Source: Amoeboradix gromovi (taxonomy: Eukaryota; Sanchytriomycota; Sanchytriomycetes; Sanchytriales; Sanchytriaceae). Taken from it: DNA of 18,075 bases. This document shows positions 7,496 through 14,945 of the stretch, piece after piece. Made by a program: the position numbers and the translations under genes. Every line of letters begins with the position of its first letter. Position 1 is the stretch's first letter. The notes beneath the pieces are model-generated. The model searched no databases and had not been told where the DNA came from. It saw nothing but the letters and a program-made list of their open reading frames with translations. Where the stretch lies: NCBI GenBank assembly GCA_018985225.1, contig JADGIF010000133.1, positions 1-18,075 of the forward strand, read 5' to 3'.

Positions 7496-7942
7496 TCAAT
7501 GAACTACACACATGACTTCGCCACCTGACTCTCTCTCTACCGCTTCAAATAATTCAATTACTCCCAATTTATTAGTATTTATCAACATTACTTGTCCTGG
7601 TAACATTCTACCTAGCCCCAAAGATCTTAACCTGTGTGTTACTCTCCCGCTAGTTAAAGTCATTAGTTCTTCTTTTGTTGCAAAGACTCTTCTTCCTGGT
7701 TTAGAAACCAGTTTTATACTATTCAGAACGGGCTGCAGCTGGGGAGTGTATTTCAGTTGTACCCACAGGTGCGAGTGTCCTCCGTATGGTTTTTCCGAGT
7801 TTCCATGGCATACATGTTGTATGAATCCAAAGTCGTAGAGCTTCAATGTAATTTTCTCATTTAATTTGCTGTGGTAGACAGTAGCAAACATATGGCTAGC
7901 CTTGCTGGCATTTATTAGCTTGCTAAATAGATTTTCCCTCAT
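7496..7942 (-). CDS. MRPS8: Mitochondrial small-subunit ribosomal protein uS8m
   Basis: The 148-residue product is a bacterial-type S8 protein, a primary 16S-like rRNA binder in the small ribosomal subunit. It is almost certainly imported into mitochondria because the rest of the window is nuclear. Hallmarks are the N-terminal LINASKAS helix, the VQLKYTP strand, SKPGRRVF, and the C-terminal block GQVMLINTNKLGVIELFEAVERESGGEVMCVV; the family normally has STSKG-type residues where this has NTNKLG. The ATG at 7942 was chosen; a TTG three codons upstream only lengthens the frame. Size is close to yeast Mrps8. It faces the Nem1-like gene across 25 bp and lies 76 bp upstream of the SEC10 start on the same strand. 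It is the only protein gene here with no AATAAA near its stop. It matters for biology because it rules out a lineage with only mitosomes or hydrogenosomes. Confidence 0.88.
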   Translation of the reverse strand: MRENLFSKLINASKASHMFATVYHSKLNEKITLKLYDFGFIQHVCHGNSEKPYGGHSHLWVQLKYTPQLQPVLNSIKLVSKPGRRVFATKEELMTLTSGRVTHRLRSLGLGRMLPGQVMLINTNKLGVIELFEAVERESGGEVMCVVH

Positions 7943-7967
7943 TAACAACAAACTAAAACTTGGGGAG
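7943..7967. promoter_or_regulatory. 25-bp bidirectional promoter region between uS8m and the NEM1-like gene
   Basis: Only 25 bases separate two divergent start codons. No TATA box fits here. Promoter elements must lie inside the neighbouring coding regions, and the transcripts probably overlap at their 5' ends. Confidence 0.6.
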
Positions 7968-8486
7968 ATGAGTAAAAAAGTCTTAATACTTGATCTTGAC
8001 GAGACACTGGTCCATACTAGTTCTCAAGGTACAAAGCAGCACGATTTCATGCTGGAAGTATTAATTAACACTCCGCAATTGTATTATGTTTACAAGCGAC
8101 CATATTTGGATTATTTTTTAAGTAAATGCTTAGAATGGTTCCATGTTTATATATTTACAGCCTCTGTTCCGGAGTATGCTGACCCTGTAATTGATTTTAT
8201 TGACCCTGCTAAACGCATAAAGCACAGGTATTATCGCAATGATTGTACTTTGATTGATGGGACATATGTTAAAAATTTGGAAAAATTAAAAATAGATTTA
8301 TCGAAAGTTGTTTTTGTCGATAACTTTGAAGGTAGCTATAACTTACAGCAAGAAAACGCTATACCTGTCTCCACTTGGCATTTTGACTCCGACGACAGTG
8401 AGTTATTAAATTTACTACCACTGCTTGACGCACTAAGATGGGTTAGTGATGTGCGAAATATTTTAACCTTGCGATTGACTAAATAA
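7968..8486 (+). CDS. NEM1: FCP1/SCP-like haloacid-dehalogenase phosphatase, Nem1/CTDNEP1 type, catalytic domain only
   Basis: The 172 residues align along nearly their whole length with the catalytic domain of CTDNEP1 (Dullard) and yeast Nem1. These enzymes dephosphorylate lipin/Pah1 at the ER and nuclear envelope to promote diacylglycerol synthesis. Motif I is LDLDETLVHT (Asp9 nucleophile, Asp11). FTASVPEYADPV follows, then RYYRNDCTLIDGTYVKNL with the motif III lysine, then VFVDNFEGSY, ending LLPLLDALRWVSDVRNIL as in CTDNEP1. The ATG at 7968 fits the domain start; a TTG at 7902 would add 22 residues but overlaps the divergent uS8m gene. Unlike Nem1 and CTDNEP1 there is no N-terminal membrane segment, so it may rely on a partner such as Spo7 for anchoring, or be a soluble relative of the same family. 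The stop codon overlaps AATAAA (8482-8487), 24 bp from the convergent VPS16 stop. Confidence 0.85.
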   Translation: MSKKVLILDLDETLVHTSSQGTKQHDFMLEVLINTPQLYYVYKRPYLDYFLSKCLEWFHVYIFTASVPEYADPVIDFIDPAKRIKHRYYRNDCTLIDGTYVKNLEKLKIDLSKVVFVDNFEGSYNLQQENAIPVSTWHFDSDDSELLNLLPLLDALRWVSDVRNILTLRLTK

Positions 8487-8510
8487 ACTTATTTGTACCA
8501 TTTAAAGTGA

Positions 8511-10943
8511 TCATTTATTGATTAAAATAATTCCCAAGTCAGCTAACTTCCTCTCAACATCTTGCATCCACATAACTCTCATCTGGTTCTTAGCATAATC
8601 GTTAAAATCATCTGCTTCAAAAAGATATCTACCAGCCTCTTCTCTATCCATCCTTTCCAATATTTCTTTCAATTTGTTCCCATCTCTTTGAATATGTGCT
8701 ACGTGGGACGCTTTATTGTATGCTTTAATCCTCATATAATACTTAATTTGATGTTCCAAACTGCATTTAGGAATGTACTTCAGCGATTCTTTGTATGCAC
8801 CTTGATCTAAACAAACTTTAACAAATGGATCATAGCCAATTGGTGACTTTTTATATGACCATTTTTCCAGGCTACTCCAATCTCTAATGGTACTAGCAGC
8901 CTTGATGTATATCCACCAGTATCTTTTATCAGGCACTTTGAATTCATTCTTGAGTTTTATAGCTTTTATCTGTAGCCCAGTAGTTATGCATCTTGTGATG
9001 GTGGAGTTAAGAGAGAGATTAATAAATTTACTAGAATTGTCAGCACTTGATGACCATACTTCATTCTCCAATTGTTCCTGGGCTAACAATAGCTTCAACT
9101 CCATTTCTACGATCTTTACATCCGCATTCATTTTTGCATCATTCAACAATTTTATAGCTTGCTGCAAGTATTGCTTGTGCTCTAGTATGCTATCAGCGTC
9201 AACTACTCTAGCGCTACTGTTTGTATTTATTACCGGAGTACATTGTAATCTCAATAGCCCATGAACATGCAGTTGCTTCAAATCTAGCTGAAAGCAGCAT
9301 TCTATCCATCTTTCCGGTTTTAGCTGTTTAAATACATGTAGCCCAAATGAGTTGCTAATCATTGAATAAATAACGGAATAGGGAACCTGCCTGTTGATTA
9401 AATTCAAGAGCACCAGTTTGATTAGATCTATGCTATTAAACTTAATAGCTTGTTCAAGCGCTTTGTCGTCTTGTTTTAGCTTGAGCAAAAGCGGAATTTG
9501 CTCATTTGGATTGAGCTCAAATTTTAAAAATTCTAAAGCGGTTCCTGGTCTACCATATGTCACCGCATCATGAGCCATTTGAGTATAACCCGATTTGATA
9601 TTGATGCACTTGGATAATATTGTATGAGCCACTTGCTCATCAGTAATTGGATGATATTTCATTTTTACTAGAAAAGCACGAGAATAATGGATTAGAATAG
9701 ATTCAATCAATTTATTGTTGCTATTACAATACTTGGCTATACACAAAGCTAAATAATGTTCATTCGCGGCCAATAACCAGCTAAATAATGAGGTGTTATT
9801 TTTGTACTGTTCATAGCTTAAAAACGGATCATAATGATCTCTAAGAGCATTTAGAATCCTTAAAACTCTACAAGAGGTTTCCGTCTGTATAGTGTTAGAC
9901 TTCAGAAATGATATTCCGAATCTAGCAATTCTTAACAATTTCATTGAAAAGTTGACATCAAACGTATGACAGCTAGCTTCTAATATATGAGAAATGCATG
10001 GCTCTAAGGGCAAACTTAGAAATTCTAGCGTGGGTATTCTGTTAGACCACTGAGAATAAGAATCAATCAATAAACGGCTGGGATGTGTTGATGATTTTAA
10101 ACAATTTGTTAAAACTCGAGGAATAGGGGTAATAAAATGGTAGCTTGACGAGGATACAACCTTCAAACCATCCAAAGTACAATAATACGCTAGAACGTAG
10201 GGCAGCTGAATGTCTAAATAGTTTGAGTTCCCAAAAATACGCAGTAGCGTGCTTTCTTCTAAACTGGATTGAATGTCAGCAAGGAAAGAATCGATCCATA
10301 TTATTCGGTGATATGGTTTTAAGTCTATCTTTTGAATGAGGTTTAGTTCATTATTAATAAAGTCCACGGAATTGTAGATGAGGGCAGTGTTATTTTGAAT
10401 CAGAGCCACTTTTGAGCCATTTGGATGAAATATTATGTGTTGGAGGTTAGGGTAGGTTATGTTAATAAACGAATCAGATTTGCAAACATAAATTGTCGAC
10501 TCACTGTATATTACAGCGATTTCAAGGCTTGGATGGCAAGTTAAGAGTTCTAAATGACTTATTAGCGGGATTTTCAACATACGGCTAACGGGAGGTAGCT
10601 GTTCGACGTTAACAGACACTAACTCTGTGCCTGTTAATAAGTATATGTGGCAGCCAACACAGAAATCCAATATTTCGCTAACTTGGTATTTTATCCATTC
10701 TTCTTTGTAATAAAAGAGCGCATCCTTGGTGAGACCGAACAGAGTATTTCCAAGATATATGGTTTTTTGAAATTGGTTTGAAGGGATGGTTTGAATAACT
10801 TTGTTTGACATAGTTAGAATTGTGAATTTGCGTAAATCTTGTATTATTAAAACATTAGACAGCAAAATGTTATTATTCGAGACGTTCATTTGCCTAGTCA
10901 TATGGGTGAATTCAAAGTCGTCCAAAAGCAACTCCCGGGTCAT
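8511..10943 (-). CDS. VPS16: Vps16, HOPS/CORVET tethering complex core subunit
   Basis: This gene encodes 810 residues. Vps16 is a shared core subunit of HOPS and CORVET, which tether endosomes and vacuoles or lysosomes and work with Vps33 on SNARE assembly. The N-terminal half is a predicted beta-propeller; the C-terminal half is an alpha-solenoid. Diagnostic stretches include GRPGTALEFLKFE, EQIPLLLKLKQDDKAL, VPDKRYWWIYIKAAS and WSYKKSPIGYDPFV, which match Vps16 of animals and fungi. Length is typical. The open frame extends to 11195, but that part is antisense to the NC2-beta gene and unlike Vps16, so the ATG at 10943 (MTRELLLDDFEF) was chosen. AATAAA sits immediately before the TGA stop (8519-8514). 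No frame break or intron is needed. Confidence 0.93.
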   Translation of the reverse strand: MTRELLLDDFEFTHMTRQMNVSNNNILLSNVLIIQDLRKFTILTMSNKVIQTIPSNQFQKTIYLGNTLFGLTKDALFYYKEEWIKYQVSEILDFCVGCHIYLLTGTELVSVNVEQLPPVSRMLKIPLISHLELLTCHPSLEIAVIYSESTIYVCKSDSFINITYPNLQHIIFHPNGSKVALIQNNTALIYNSVDFINNELNLIQKIDLKPYHRIIWIDSFLADIQSSLEESTLLRIFGNSNYLDIQLPYVLAYYCTLDGLKVVSSSSYHFITPIPRVLTNCLKSSTHPSRLLIDSYSQWSNRIPTLEFLSLPLEPCISHILEASCHTFDVNFSMKLLRIARFGISFLKSNTIQTETSCRVLRILNALRDHYDPFLSYEQYKNNTSLFSWLLAANEHYLALCIAKYCNSNNKLIESILIHYSRAFLVKMKYHPITDEQVAHTILSKCINIKSGYTQMAHDAVTYGRPGTALEFLKFELNPNEQIPLLLKLKQDDKALEQAIKFNSIDLIKLVLLNLINRQVPYSVIYSMISNSFGLHVFKQLKPERWIECCFQLDLKQLHVHGLLRLQCTPVINTNSSARVVDADSILEHKQYLQQAIKLLNDAKMNADVKIVEMELKLLLAQEQLENEVWSSSADNSSKFINLSLNSTITRCITTGLQIKAIKLKNEFKVPDKRYWWIYIKAASTIRDWSSLEKWSYKKSPIGYDPFVKVCLDQGAYKESLKYIPKCSLEHQIKYYMRIKAYNKASHVAHIQRDGNKLKEILERMDREEAGRYLFEADDFNDYAKNQMRVMWMQDVERKLADLGIILINK

Positions 10944-10998
10944 GTAAGTGCAACAAAAAACAAAACAATTATATTTACCTGGAGAACAGTGAGACATA
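10944..10998. promoter_or_regulatory. 55-bp bidirectional promoter region between VPS16 and NC2-beta
   Basis: The two divergent ATGs are separated by 55 bases, AT-rich with an A-tract. No clear TATA box pairs with either gene. No intron with a CTAAT branch site is present. Confidence 0.55.
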
Positions 10999-11445
10999 AT
11001 GGACGGAGAACTGCGACTACCGCGAGCAACTCTTGATAAACTAATCAAGGAGTTTCTACCAGCTGACATAGGTTGCGTCAAAGAAACAAGGCAAGTCCTA
11101 ATGAACTGCTGTATTGAATTCATACATTTAGTGACTTCAGAGGCTAATGAGACGTGTGAGAAGCAAGGGAAGAAAACTATTAACGGAGAGCACATAATTG
11201 CGGCATTGCAAGAATTAGGATTTGAAGAGTTTGTTAATCAAGTTCAGGAGACTTTTGAAGAATTTAAAAATCAAAACAAGTCAGTTTGGAAGAAGCCAAA
11301 ACAGAACCTTCCGGATGAATCCCTGTTAGAGGAGCAACAAAGGTTATTTCAGCAATCAAAAGACAAGATGGGACATGCGGTAAATTCCCCTGTGGCTCAG
11401 GACAGTGTTGACGTAGAACAGGATGAAGAGATGGACGAAGATTAA
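10999..11445 (+). CDS. NCB2: NC2-beta (Dr1/Ncb2), histone-fold transcription regulator
   Basis: The 148-residue protein is the beta subunit of negative cofactor 2. With NC2-alpha it clamps TBP on DNA, blocking TFIIA/TFIIB or redistributing TBP. The histone fold spans about residues 5-90: LPRATLDKLIKEFLP, then CCIEFIHLVTSEANETCEKQ, then KKTINGEHIIAALQELGF, each nearly the Dr1 consensus. The following segment, LLEEQQRLFQQSKDKM, matches the Dr1 region after the fold. The tail is acidic (DVEQDEEMDED) as in Dr1. It is slightly shorter than human Dr1 because the glutamine/alanine-rich region is reduced. AATAAA (11444-11449) overlaps the TAA stop. The first ATG at 10999 gives the expected N-terminus. 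Confidence 0.94.
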   Translation: MDGELRLPRATLDKLIKEFLPADIGCVKETRQVLMNCCIEFIHLVTSEANETCEKQGKKTINGEHIIAALQELGFEEFVNQVQETFEEFKNQNKSVWKKPKQNLPDESLLEEQQRLFQQSKDKMGHAVNSPVAQDSVDVEQDEEMDED

Positions 11446-11449
11446 TAAA

Positions 11450-11885
11450 TAATCTTCTTTTGCCAAGAAATAACTCTTTGCAGTCACTCTTACGATTTCT
11501 TATTCCTGCAGCATGGAGATATCTTATTAATGAAGTACTCAAAATATATTATACTTGTGAAGTCTAGTACAATAAAAAATCAGTCTTAATACCAGCAAGC
11601 TCTAGAAAGGTCGACTAGGTTTACATAGCCTATGCTGGGAAAGATATTGGCTGTAATTATGAAATATACTGATGACAAAGACCGTGTTACTATGGTATGG
11701 CAGGAAGTACCACGGTATAAAGAGTCGCTGCAACATACAAAACAATAAAACGGTGGATGAGTTGCTAAAAAGACATCAGGTTAGCGTGTTATAGGGTTTG
11801 AAACATTCAAGCATTACGTCTTCTCGTTAAAGTCCTTACTTACCAAAAAAATATGAATTTCCAAAAAGAGAGTAACAGTACTAGT
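11450..11885. other. Intergenic interval, no gene recognised
   Basis: There is a short frame from an ATG near 11630 of fewer than 45 codons with no recognisable similarity. ACCGTG and CACGGT form a small inverted repeat near 11680-11720. It separates NC2-beta from the decayed element. Confidence 0.4.
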
Positions 11886-11930
11886 TGCTCGGTAACAGTG
11901 ATTGCTCACACTTCCACTGCTCTGAGGTGG
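11886..11930 (-). repeat. Outer inverted-repeat arm, left
   Basis: The reverse complement starts CCACCTCAGAGCAGTGGAAG and ends GAGCA. It pairs with 12792-12836 with six mismatches. Translated on -, it reads PPQSSGSVSNHCYRA, close to PPQGSESVSNQCNGA in the right arm, so the arm may once have been protein-coding. Confidence 0.75.
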
Positions 11931-12115
11931 AATTGAATAGTCCTGGTGTCTAGGATATCATTGGACAACGAACTAGCATGTAGTTCAAAATCCCTTCTGC
12001 TGATTGCATGTGACTCTCGCATATAAGATGATCTCGTCCGATGAAGATGTGAAAACACCAGTAAACACTCGAACGTCTTATAATTGTGTAGAAATCTCGT
12101 TCCTGGTCTTGACAA
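11906..12115 (-). pseudogene. Decayed TnpB/Fanzor C-terminal fragment, left arm
   Basis: A short frame on - contains SRRDFELHAS, in the position of the RuvC-III DRDxxAA motif, about 45 bp before the outer arm. Upstream, SHLHRTRSSY resembles the zinc-knuckle spacing of the + copy (GTLKKTNLETY). The cysteines are lost. Most of the gene between this point and the inner arm is deleted or unrecognisable. Confidence 0.4.
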
Positions 12116-12177
12116 AACTCAAATTAAGGTGTTCTTTAGACCCTTCCTGATTCAGAAGAGTAATTTTTGTCTCTTTA

Positions 12178-12200
12178 AGTGATTTCTTTAGATTTGACAT
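12178..12200 (-). repeat. Inner inverted-repeat arm, left
   Basis: Its reverse complement is identical to 12451-12473 over 23 bases. Both copies can encode YVKSKEIT / HVKSKEIT in the direction of their arm. Confidence 0.75.
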
Positions 12201-12450
12201 ATTACAGCGGTGGTTACATGGACCCATTTGCAATTCATAAAAAGAAAGATTACCCAGTTTTTATCTATCAGAAAAGTCTAGAAAGAGAGCACCTCCGAGA
12301 TACAGCTCGATTGTTTCTTGAATAAATCAATCATCGAGAATTTGTATTCCATATAATTTCAAGACTTTCTCAGATTTTCTAATAGCTTAAATACTCGATA
12401 TTCTTTATCTTTGCAAACGGTAAATGGAATCAATGGATGTAATCCTAAAC

Positions 12451-12473
12451 ATGTCAAATCTAAAGAAATCACT
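12451..12473 (+). repeat. Inner inverted-repeat arm, right
   Basis: It is a perfect inverted match to 12178-12200. It lies upstream of the best-preserved TnpB fragment and may be part of the RuvC-I/bridge region of the original gene. Confidence 0.75.
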
Positions 12474-12791
12474 AACAGGTACAGCATACAAAGACATATG
12501 ATCTTATGTTCTTACCATCGTTTAATACTAGCTAAATGATAAGTAGCAAGTCGCAAGAAACATGGCTACAATGTCCCATTACGCATTCAAGGAACGCTTG
12601 AAGTTCAAGTGCAAACAAAGAGGAAAGACTATAATCGAATGTAATGAATCATTTACTAGTCAGACATGCACAAGGTGGGGTACTCTAAAGAAAACCAACT
12701 TAGAAACTTACACCTGTACAAAGTATCATTTGAAGATAGAGACCATATGGCAGCAAGGAACATATAGAAGTATCTGCATCCTTATTTAATC

Positions 12792-12836
12792 CCACCTCAG
12801 GGTAGTGAAAGTGTGAGCAATCAATGTAACGGAGCA
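12792..12836 (+). repeat. Outer inverted-repeat arm, right
   Basis: It starts CCACCTCAGGGTAGTGAAAG and ends GAGCA. It pairs with 11886-11930. The first eleven bases recur at about 1256-1266 after the other decayed TnpB tail. Confidence 0.75.
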
Positions 12837-12888
12837 TCCCGAAAGCGTGGAAGAGAAACTTGTAATAATGGCTTTTCACCTGAATTAT

Positions 12889-13203
12889 AGGCGATAAATC
12901 TGGGAGTTTTCCACTGGACTAGTATTAGTTTTCTGAAACATTTCTTTAGAAGAGTGTTTTTAGTTTTGCAGTCTGTCTGAAGAATTCAGCAGCATAATCA
13001 TTTGGAAATCTAAACCAAGGTAGCTCTTTTACTTAGGCCGAAATTGCGCATTAATACATGAATTTTGAAGAGCCTTTTTCAATCGAGGAGGCTAGAGATG
13101 TAATTTAACTTTTCATTTATGATATGACAACTTAATTGGTGAAAATAGCTAAAAAAGGAGCAAAGAGCATTAAAAGGACGTTGAGTTAGTCTATTTATTG
13201 ACC
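12889..13203. other. Intergenic interval, no gene recognised
   Basis: No open frame or RNA was recognised. AATAAA for the PP1-like gene lies at 13199-13194 on -, five bases beyond its stop codon. Confidence 0.4.
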
Positions 13204-14229
13204 CTATATTGAAGGATGCTGAATAAAAGGTGGCACTTCAGTGTTTGCTAACTCTAAGTGCTTATTGTATCTAGATCTTCGCCATGGTTCTAATATTGTA
13301 AAAGAGCATTGCAACTCCTTATTAACTGTCATAGTAGCCCCCACGTTATCGAATTCTCCACAATAATTAGGTGCACTAAACAAAGTAATAGCCCTTTTGC
13401 AGCTATGGAATAAGTACCCATCTTCAATCACCAAATGGCCTCTAACTATGAGATCAAGATTATTGGCATCCAAAAATTCTATGATTGAATTCTTTCCCCA
13501 ACAAACAGACACTCCTCGCTCATTTTCTCCAAAATCATCCAGTTTCTCAGTTGGGTCTGACCACAACAAATCACACAGGAGTCCCTTATCTGGAATATCA
13601 CAAGGTCTAAATATGTTGTTGATTTGGTTTAAAGTCTTTAGTTCAGGAGAAATCCCCCCATGAACAGCAAATATTTTATCATTCAAAACTCCAGCGATGG
13701 GTAGATGATTAAAGAAATCTACGAATGTCTTCCAAATTCCAACACTGCATTTCCGTTTGCATTCATCGTAAAATCCATAAATGCGATTTACACTAGCCGC
13801 CTCATGATTGCCTCGAAGCAAATATATGTGCTTAGGATAAAGAATTTTGAAACAAAGCAGCATTAATATAGTTTCCAATGATTGGTATCCTCTATCTACA
13901 TAATCTCCGAGGAAGAGATACTTTTGATTAGGTGGATAGCCGTGTTTGTTAAAAATTACAAACAAGTCATGGAATTGGCCATGAATATCAGAAATAATAA
14001 CACAATCACCTTCTATTTTAATTAATGCAGGCTCTCCCTTGATAACAAGTAAAGATTCTTGAATAATACGCATGATTTGCGCTTTTTTTATAGGGAAATG
14101 AAAAAGGAATTTCTTCTTCTTGTCAGGAATATCAAGCTTGAAATTGTTGCAAAACTGTTTGACATCATCTGGAAGCAGCGATGCCAAGCTTAAAATATCC
14201 TGCCAAAGTTCTTCAGACGTCAGTCTCAT
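13204..14229 (-). CDS. PP1-family serine/threonine protein phosphatase, divergent paralogue
   Basis: This gene encodes 341 residues. The protein aligns with PP1 catalytic subunits over the whole fold. All six metal ligands are present at a constant offset of 17 from PP1: Asp81, His83, Asp109, Asn141, His190, His265. Catalytic His142 and Arg113 and phosphate-binding Arg238 are also kept. LRGNHEAASVNRIYGFYDEC, LLCDLLWSDP and LFSAPNYCGEFDN are nearly PP1 consensus, so hydrolysis of phospho-Ser/Thr is expected. Departures are GDIHG changed to SDIHG at residue 80, and RAHQ changed to RGHL at 263-266, near the active site. The N-terminus is about 17 residues longer than PP1 and rich in Lys/Phe (39-49). 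It is more likely a specialised paralogue (compare fungal PPZ/PPG-like enzymes) than the main PP1. It shares a 100-bp upstream region with the SET gene. Confidence 0.92.
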   Translation of the reverse strand: MRLTSEELWQDILSLASLLPDDVKQFCNNFKLDIPDKKKKFLFHFPIKKAQIMRIIQESLLVIKGEPALIKIEGDCVIISDIHGQFHDLFVIFNKHGYPPNQKYLFLGDYVDRGYQSLETILMLLCFKILYPKHIYLLRGNHEAASVNRIYGFYDECKRKCSVGIWKTFVDFFNHLPIAGVLNDKIFAVHGGISPELKTLNQINNIFRPCDIPDKGLLCDLLWSDPTEKLDDFGENERGVSVCWGKNSIIEFLDANNLDLIVRGHLVIEDGYLFHSCKRAITLFSAPNYCGEFDNVGATMTVNKELQCSFTILEPWRRSRYNKHLELANTEVPPFIQHPSI

Positions 14230-14329
14230 AACAGTGTAACACGATGCCTCCGCTATATTTAGCAGAACCTTAAAATTTATTTTAGTATGCAGGTTCTACT
14301 TTTTGTTATTTTAATCCCCTTGAACATAC
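14230..14329. promoter_or_regulatory. 100-bp bidirectional promoter region, PP1-like and SET genes
   Basis: Divergent ATGs at 14229 and 14330 enclose 100 AT-rich bases. CTATATTT (about 14254) is the only TATA-like sequence, and its direction of use is unclear. Confidence 0.5.
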
Positions 14330-14776
14330 ATGTCAAGAATTTTACACGTTGAAGGTATGTCTGAAGCTGGTCGAGCCGCCAAAGTAGTTACTGACAAGTT
14401 CCTTAAAAAGAACGAAGCTATTAAAAGAATAGAATATGCATTGCAGGCCGAGAAGACTTACAAAACCTTGCAATTAGGAATGAATGAGCATGCATTACTT
14501 TTAGATGAACTGGTATATTTAAATCACAGCTGCAATCCTAACGTATACTTTAAAAACGATTTGTTATATGCTTTGAGAGATATTGCAATTGGGGAAGAAC
14601 TAACTTTTTTTTATCCCTCAACAGAATGGGAAATGAGGGAACCTTTTGATTGTCAATGCGAATCCTTGAACTGCATCAAAACTGTGAAGGGTGCATGTGC
14701 TTTACCAAAAGACGTCTTAGACTCGTTTTACATATCTGAGCACATCAAAAATCTATTGAAAACAAGAGAAAAATAA
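14330..14776 (+). CDS. Small single-domain SET protein (putative lysine methyltransferase)
   Basis: The 148 residues make up one SET domain with a short post-SET part. The hallmark LNHSCNPNV (residues 64-72) forms the cofactor-binding pseudoknot with GEELTFFYPSTEW (88-100). A post-SET zinc motif with Cys108, Cys110 and Cys115 follows. The sequence FFYPSTEW-EM-PF-C-C and the helical ending belong to a short SET family found mostly in fungi and some bacteria, whose substrates are largely unknown. The N-terminal G-x-G turn of classic SET domains is reduced here (SEAGRAAKVV), as is usual in this family. S-adenosylmethionine-dependent methylation is inferred from the family; histone specificity cannot be assigned. 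The stop codon overlaps AATAAA (14772-14777). Confidence 0.85.
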   Translation: MSRILHVEGMSEAGRAAKVVTDKFLKKNEAIKRIEYALQAEKTYKTLQLGMNEHALLLDELVYLNHSCNPNVYFKNDLLYALRDIAIGEELTFFYPSTEWEMREPFDCQCESLNCIKTVKGACALPKDVLDSFYISEHIKNLLKTREK

Positions 14777-14945
14777 ATATCAAGAATATCTATCTTTTTA
14801 ATCTAGTTTCAACTCAATTCATCTTAACGATTTTTAAAGCACAATGAACTGATGCTACTCGCTTTGATTTATTTTCATAATAGGAGTAGAGTGTGAAAAC
14901 TCTCGACAATATTTTAGAATCTCCTTAAACAATTCAAGGCTCTCT
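14777..14945 (+). other. Intergenic gap between SET and pseudokinase genes
   Basis: There are 169 bases without a recognisable gene. GAGTGTGAAAACTCTC at about 14889 contains the arms GAGTGT...ACTCTC, imperfectly complementary. No GTA-CTAAT-TAG intron joining an upstream exon to the kinase gene was found. Confidence 0.4.

Larger units (their letters stand above)
11886..12836. mobile_element. Decayed head-to-head TnpB/Fanzor element with inverted-repeat arms
   Basis: The outer arms, 11886-11930 and 12792-12836, are inverted copies matching at 39 of 45 bases. The inner arms, 12178-12200 and 12451-12473, are a perfect 23-bp inverted match. The spacing between inner and outer arm is 247 bp on the left and 318 bp on the right, so one side has lost or gained about 70 bp. 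Both arms carry fragments of a TnpB-type C-terminus pointing outwards. No target-site duplication is evident outside the outer arms. It is either two insertions or duplications head-to-head, or one composite element with long inverted ends. Confidence 0.65.
12425..12888 (+). pseudogene. Decayed TnpB/Fanzor gene (IS607-TnpB/Fanzor2-like), right arm
   Basis: Motifs appear in TnpB order across several frames: NPKHVKSKEITNRYS (about 12443-12487), TYDLMFLPSFNTS (about 12492-12531), VARNMATMSHYAFKERL (about 12550-12600), then KTIIECNESFTSQTC (RuvC-II and zinc finger, about 12622-12668). In the zinc finger the second Cys of the first pair has become Trp (CTRW) and one of the second pair Tyr (CTKY). 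A frameshift then moves DRDHMAARNI (RuvC-III, about 12736-12759) into another frame, followed directly by TAG. Reading on past that stop gives YLIPPQGSESVSNQ, entering the outer arm. With several frameshifts, stops and lost zinc ligands it cannot be active. The FTSQTC and DRDxxAARN forms differ from the Fanzor at 1460-3517, so this is a second family. Confidence 0.65.

Noticed and set aside
10970-10990. TATTTACCTGG as the 5' end of a U1 snRNA.
   Set aside because: It lies in the 55-bp gap directly before the NC2-beta ATG; no room for U1 stems or an Sm site.
10944-11195. N-terminal extension of Vps16 (84 extra codons).
   Set aside because: It is antisense to the conserved NC2-beta coding region and unlike any Vps16; the ATG at 10943 gives the expected start.
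11970-11990. TTCAAAATCC as a tRNA T-loop.
   Set aside because: The flanking bases do not form the five-pair T-stem, and no acceptor or anticodon arm can be drawn.
11886-12836. A classical cut-and-paste transposon with terminal inverted repeats.
   Set aside because: No target-site duplication, no transposase similarity, and the arms read as TnpB C-terminal coding sequence; kept only as a decayed composite element.
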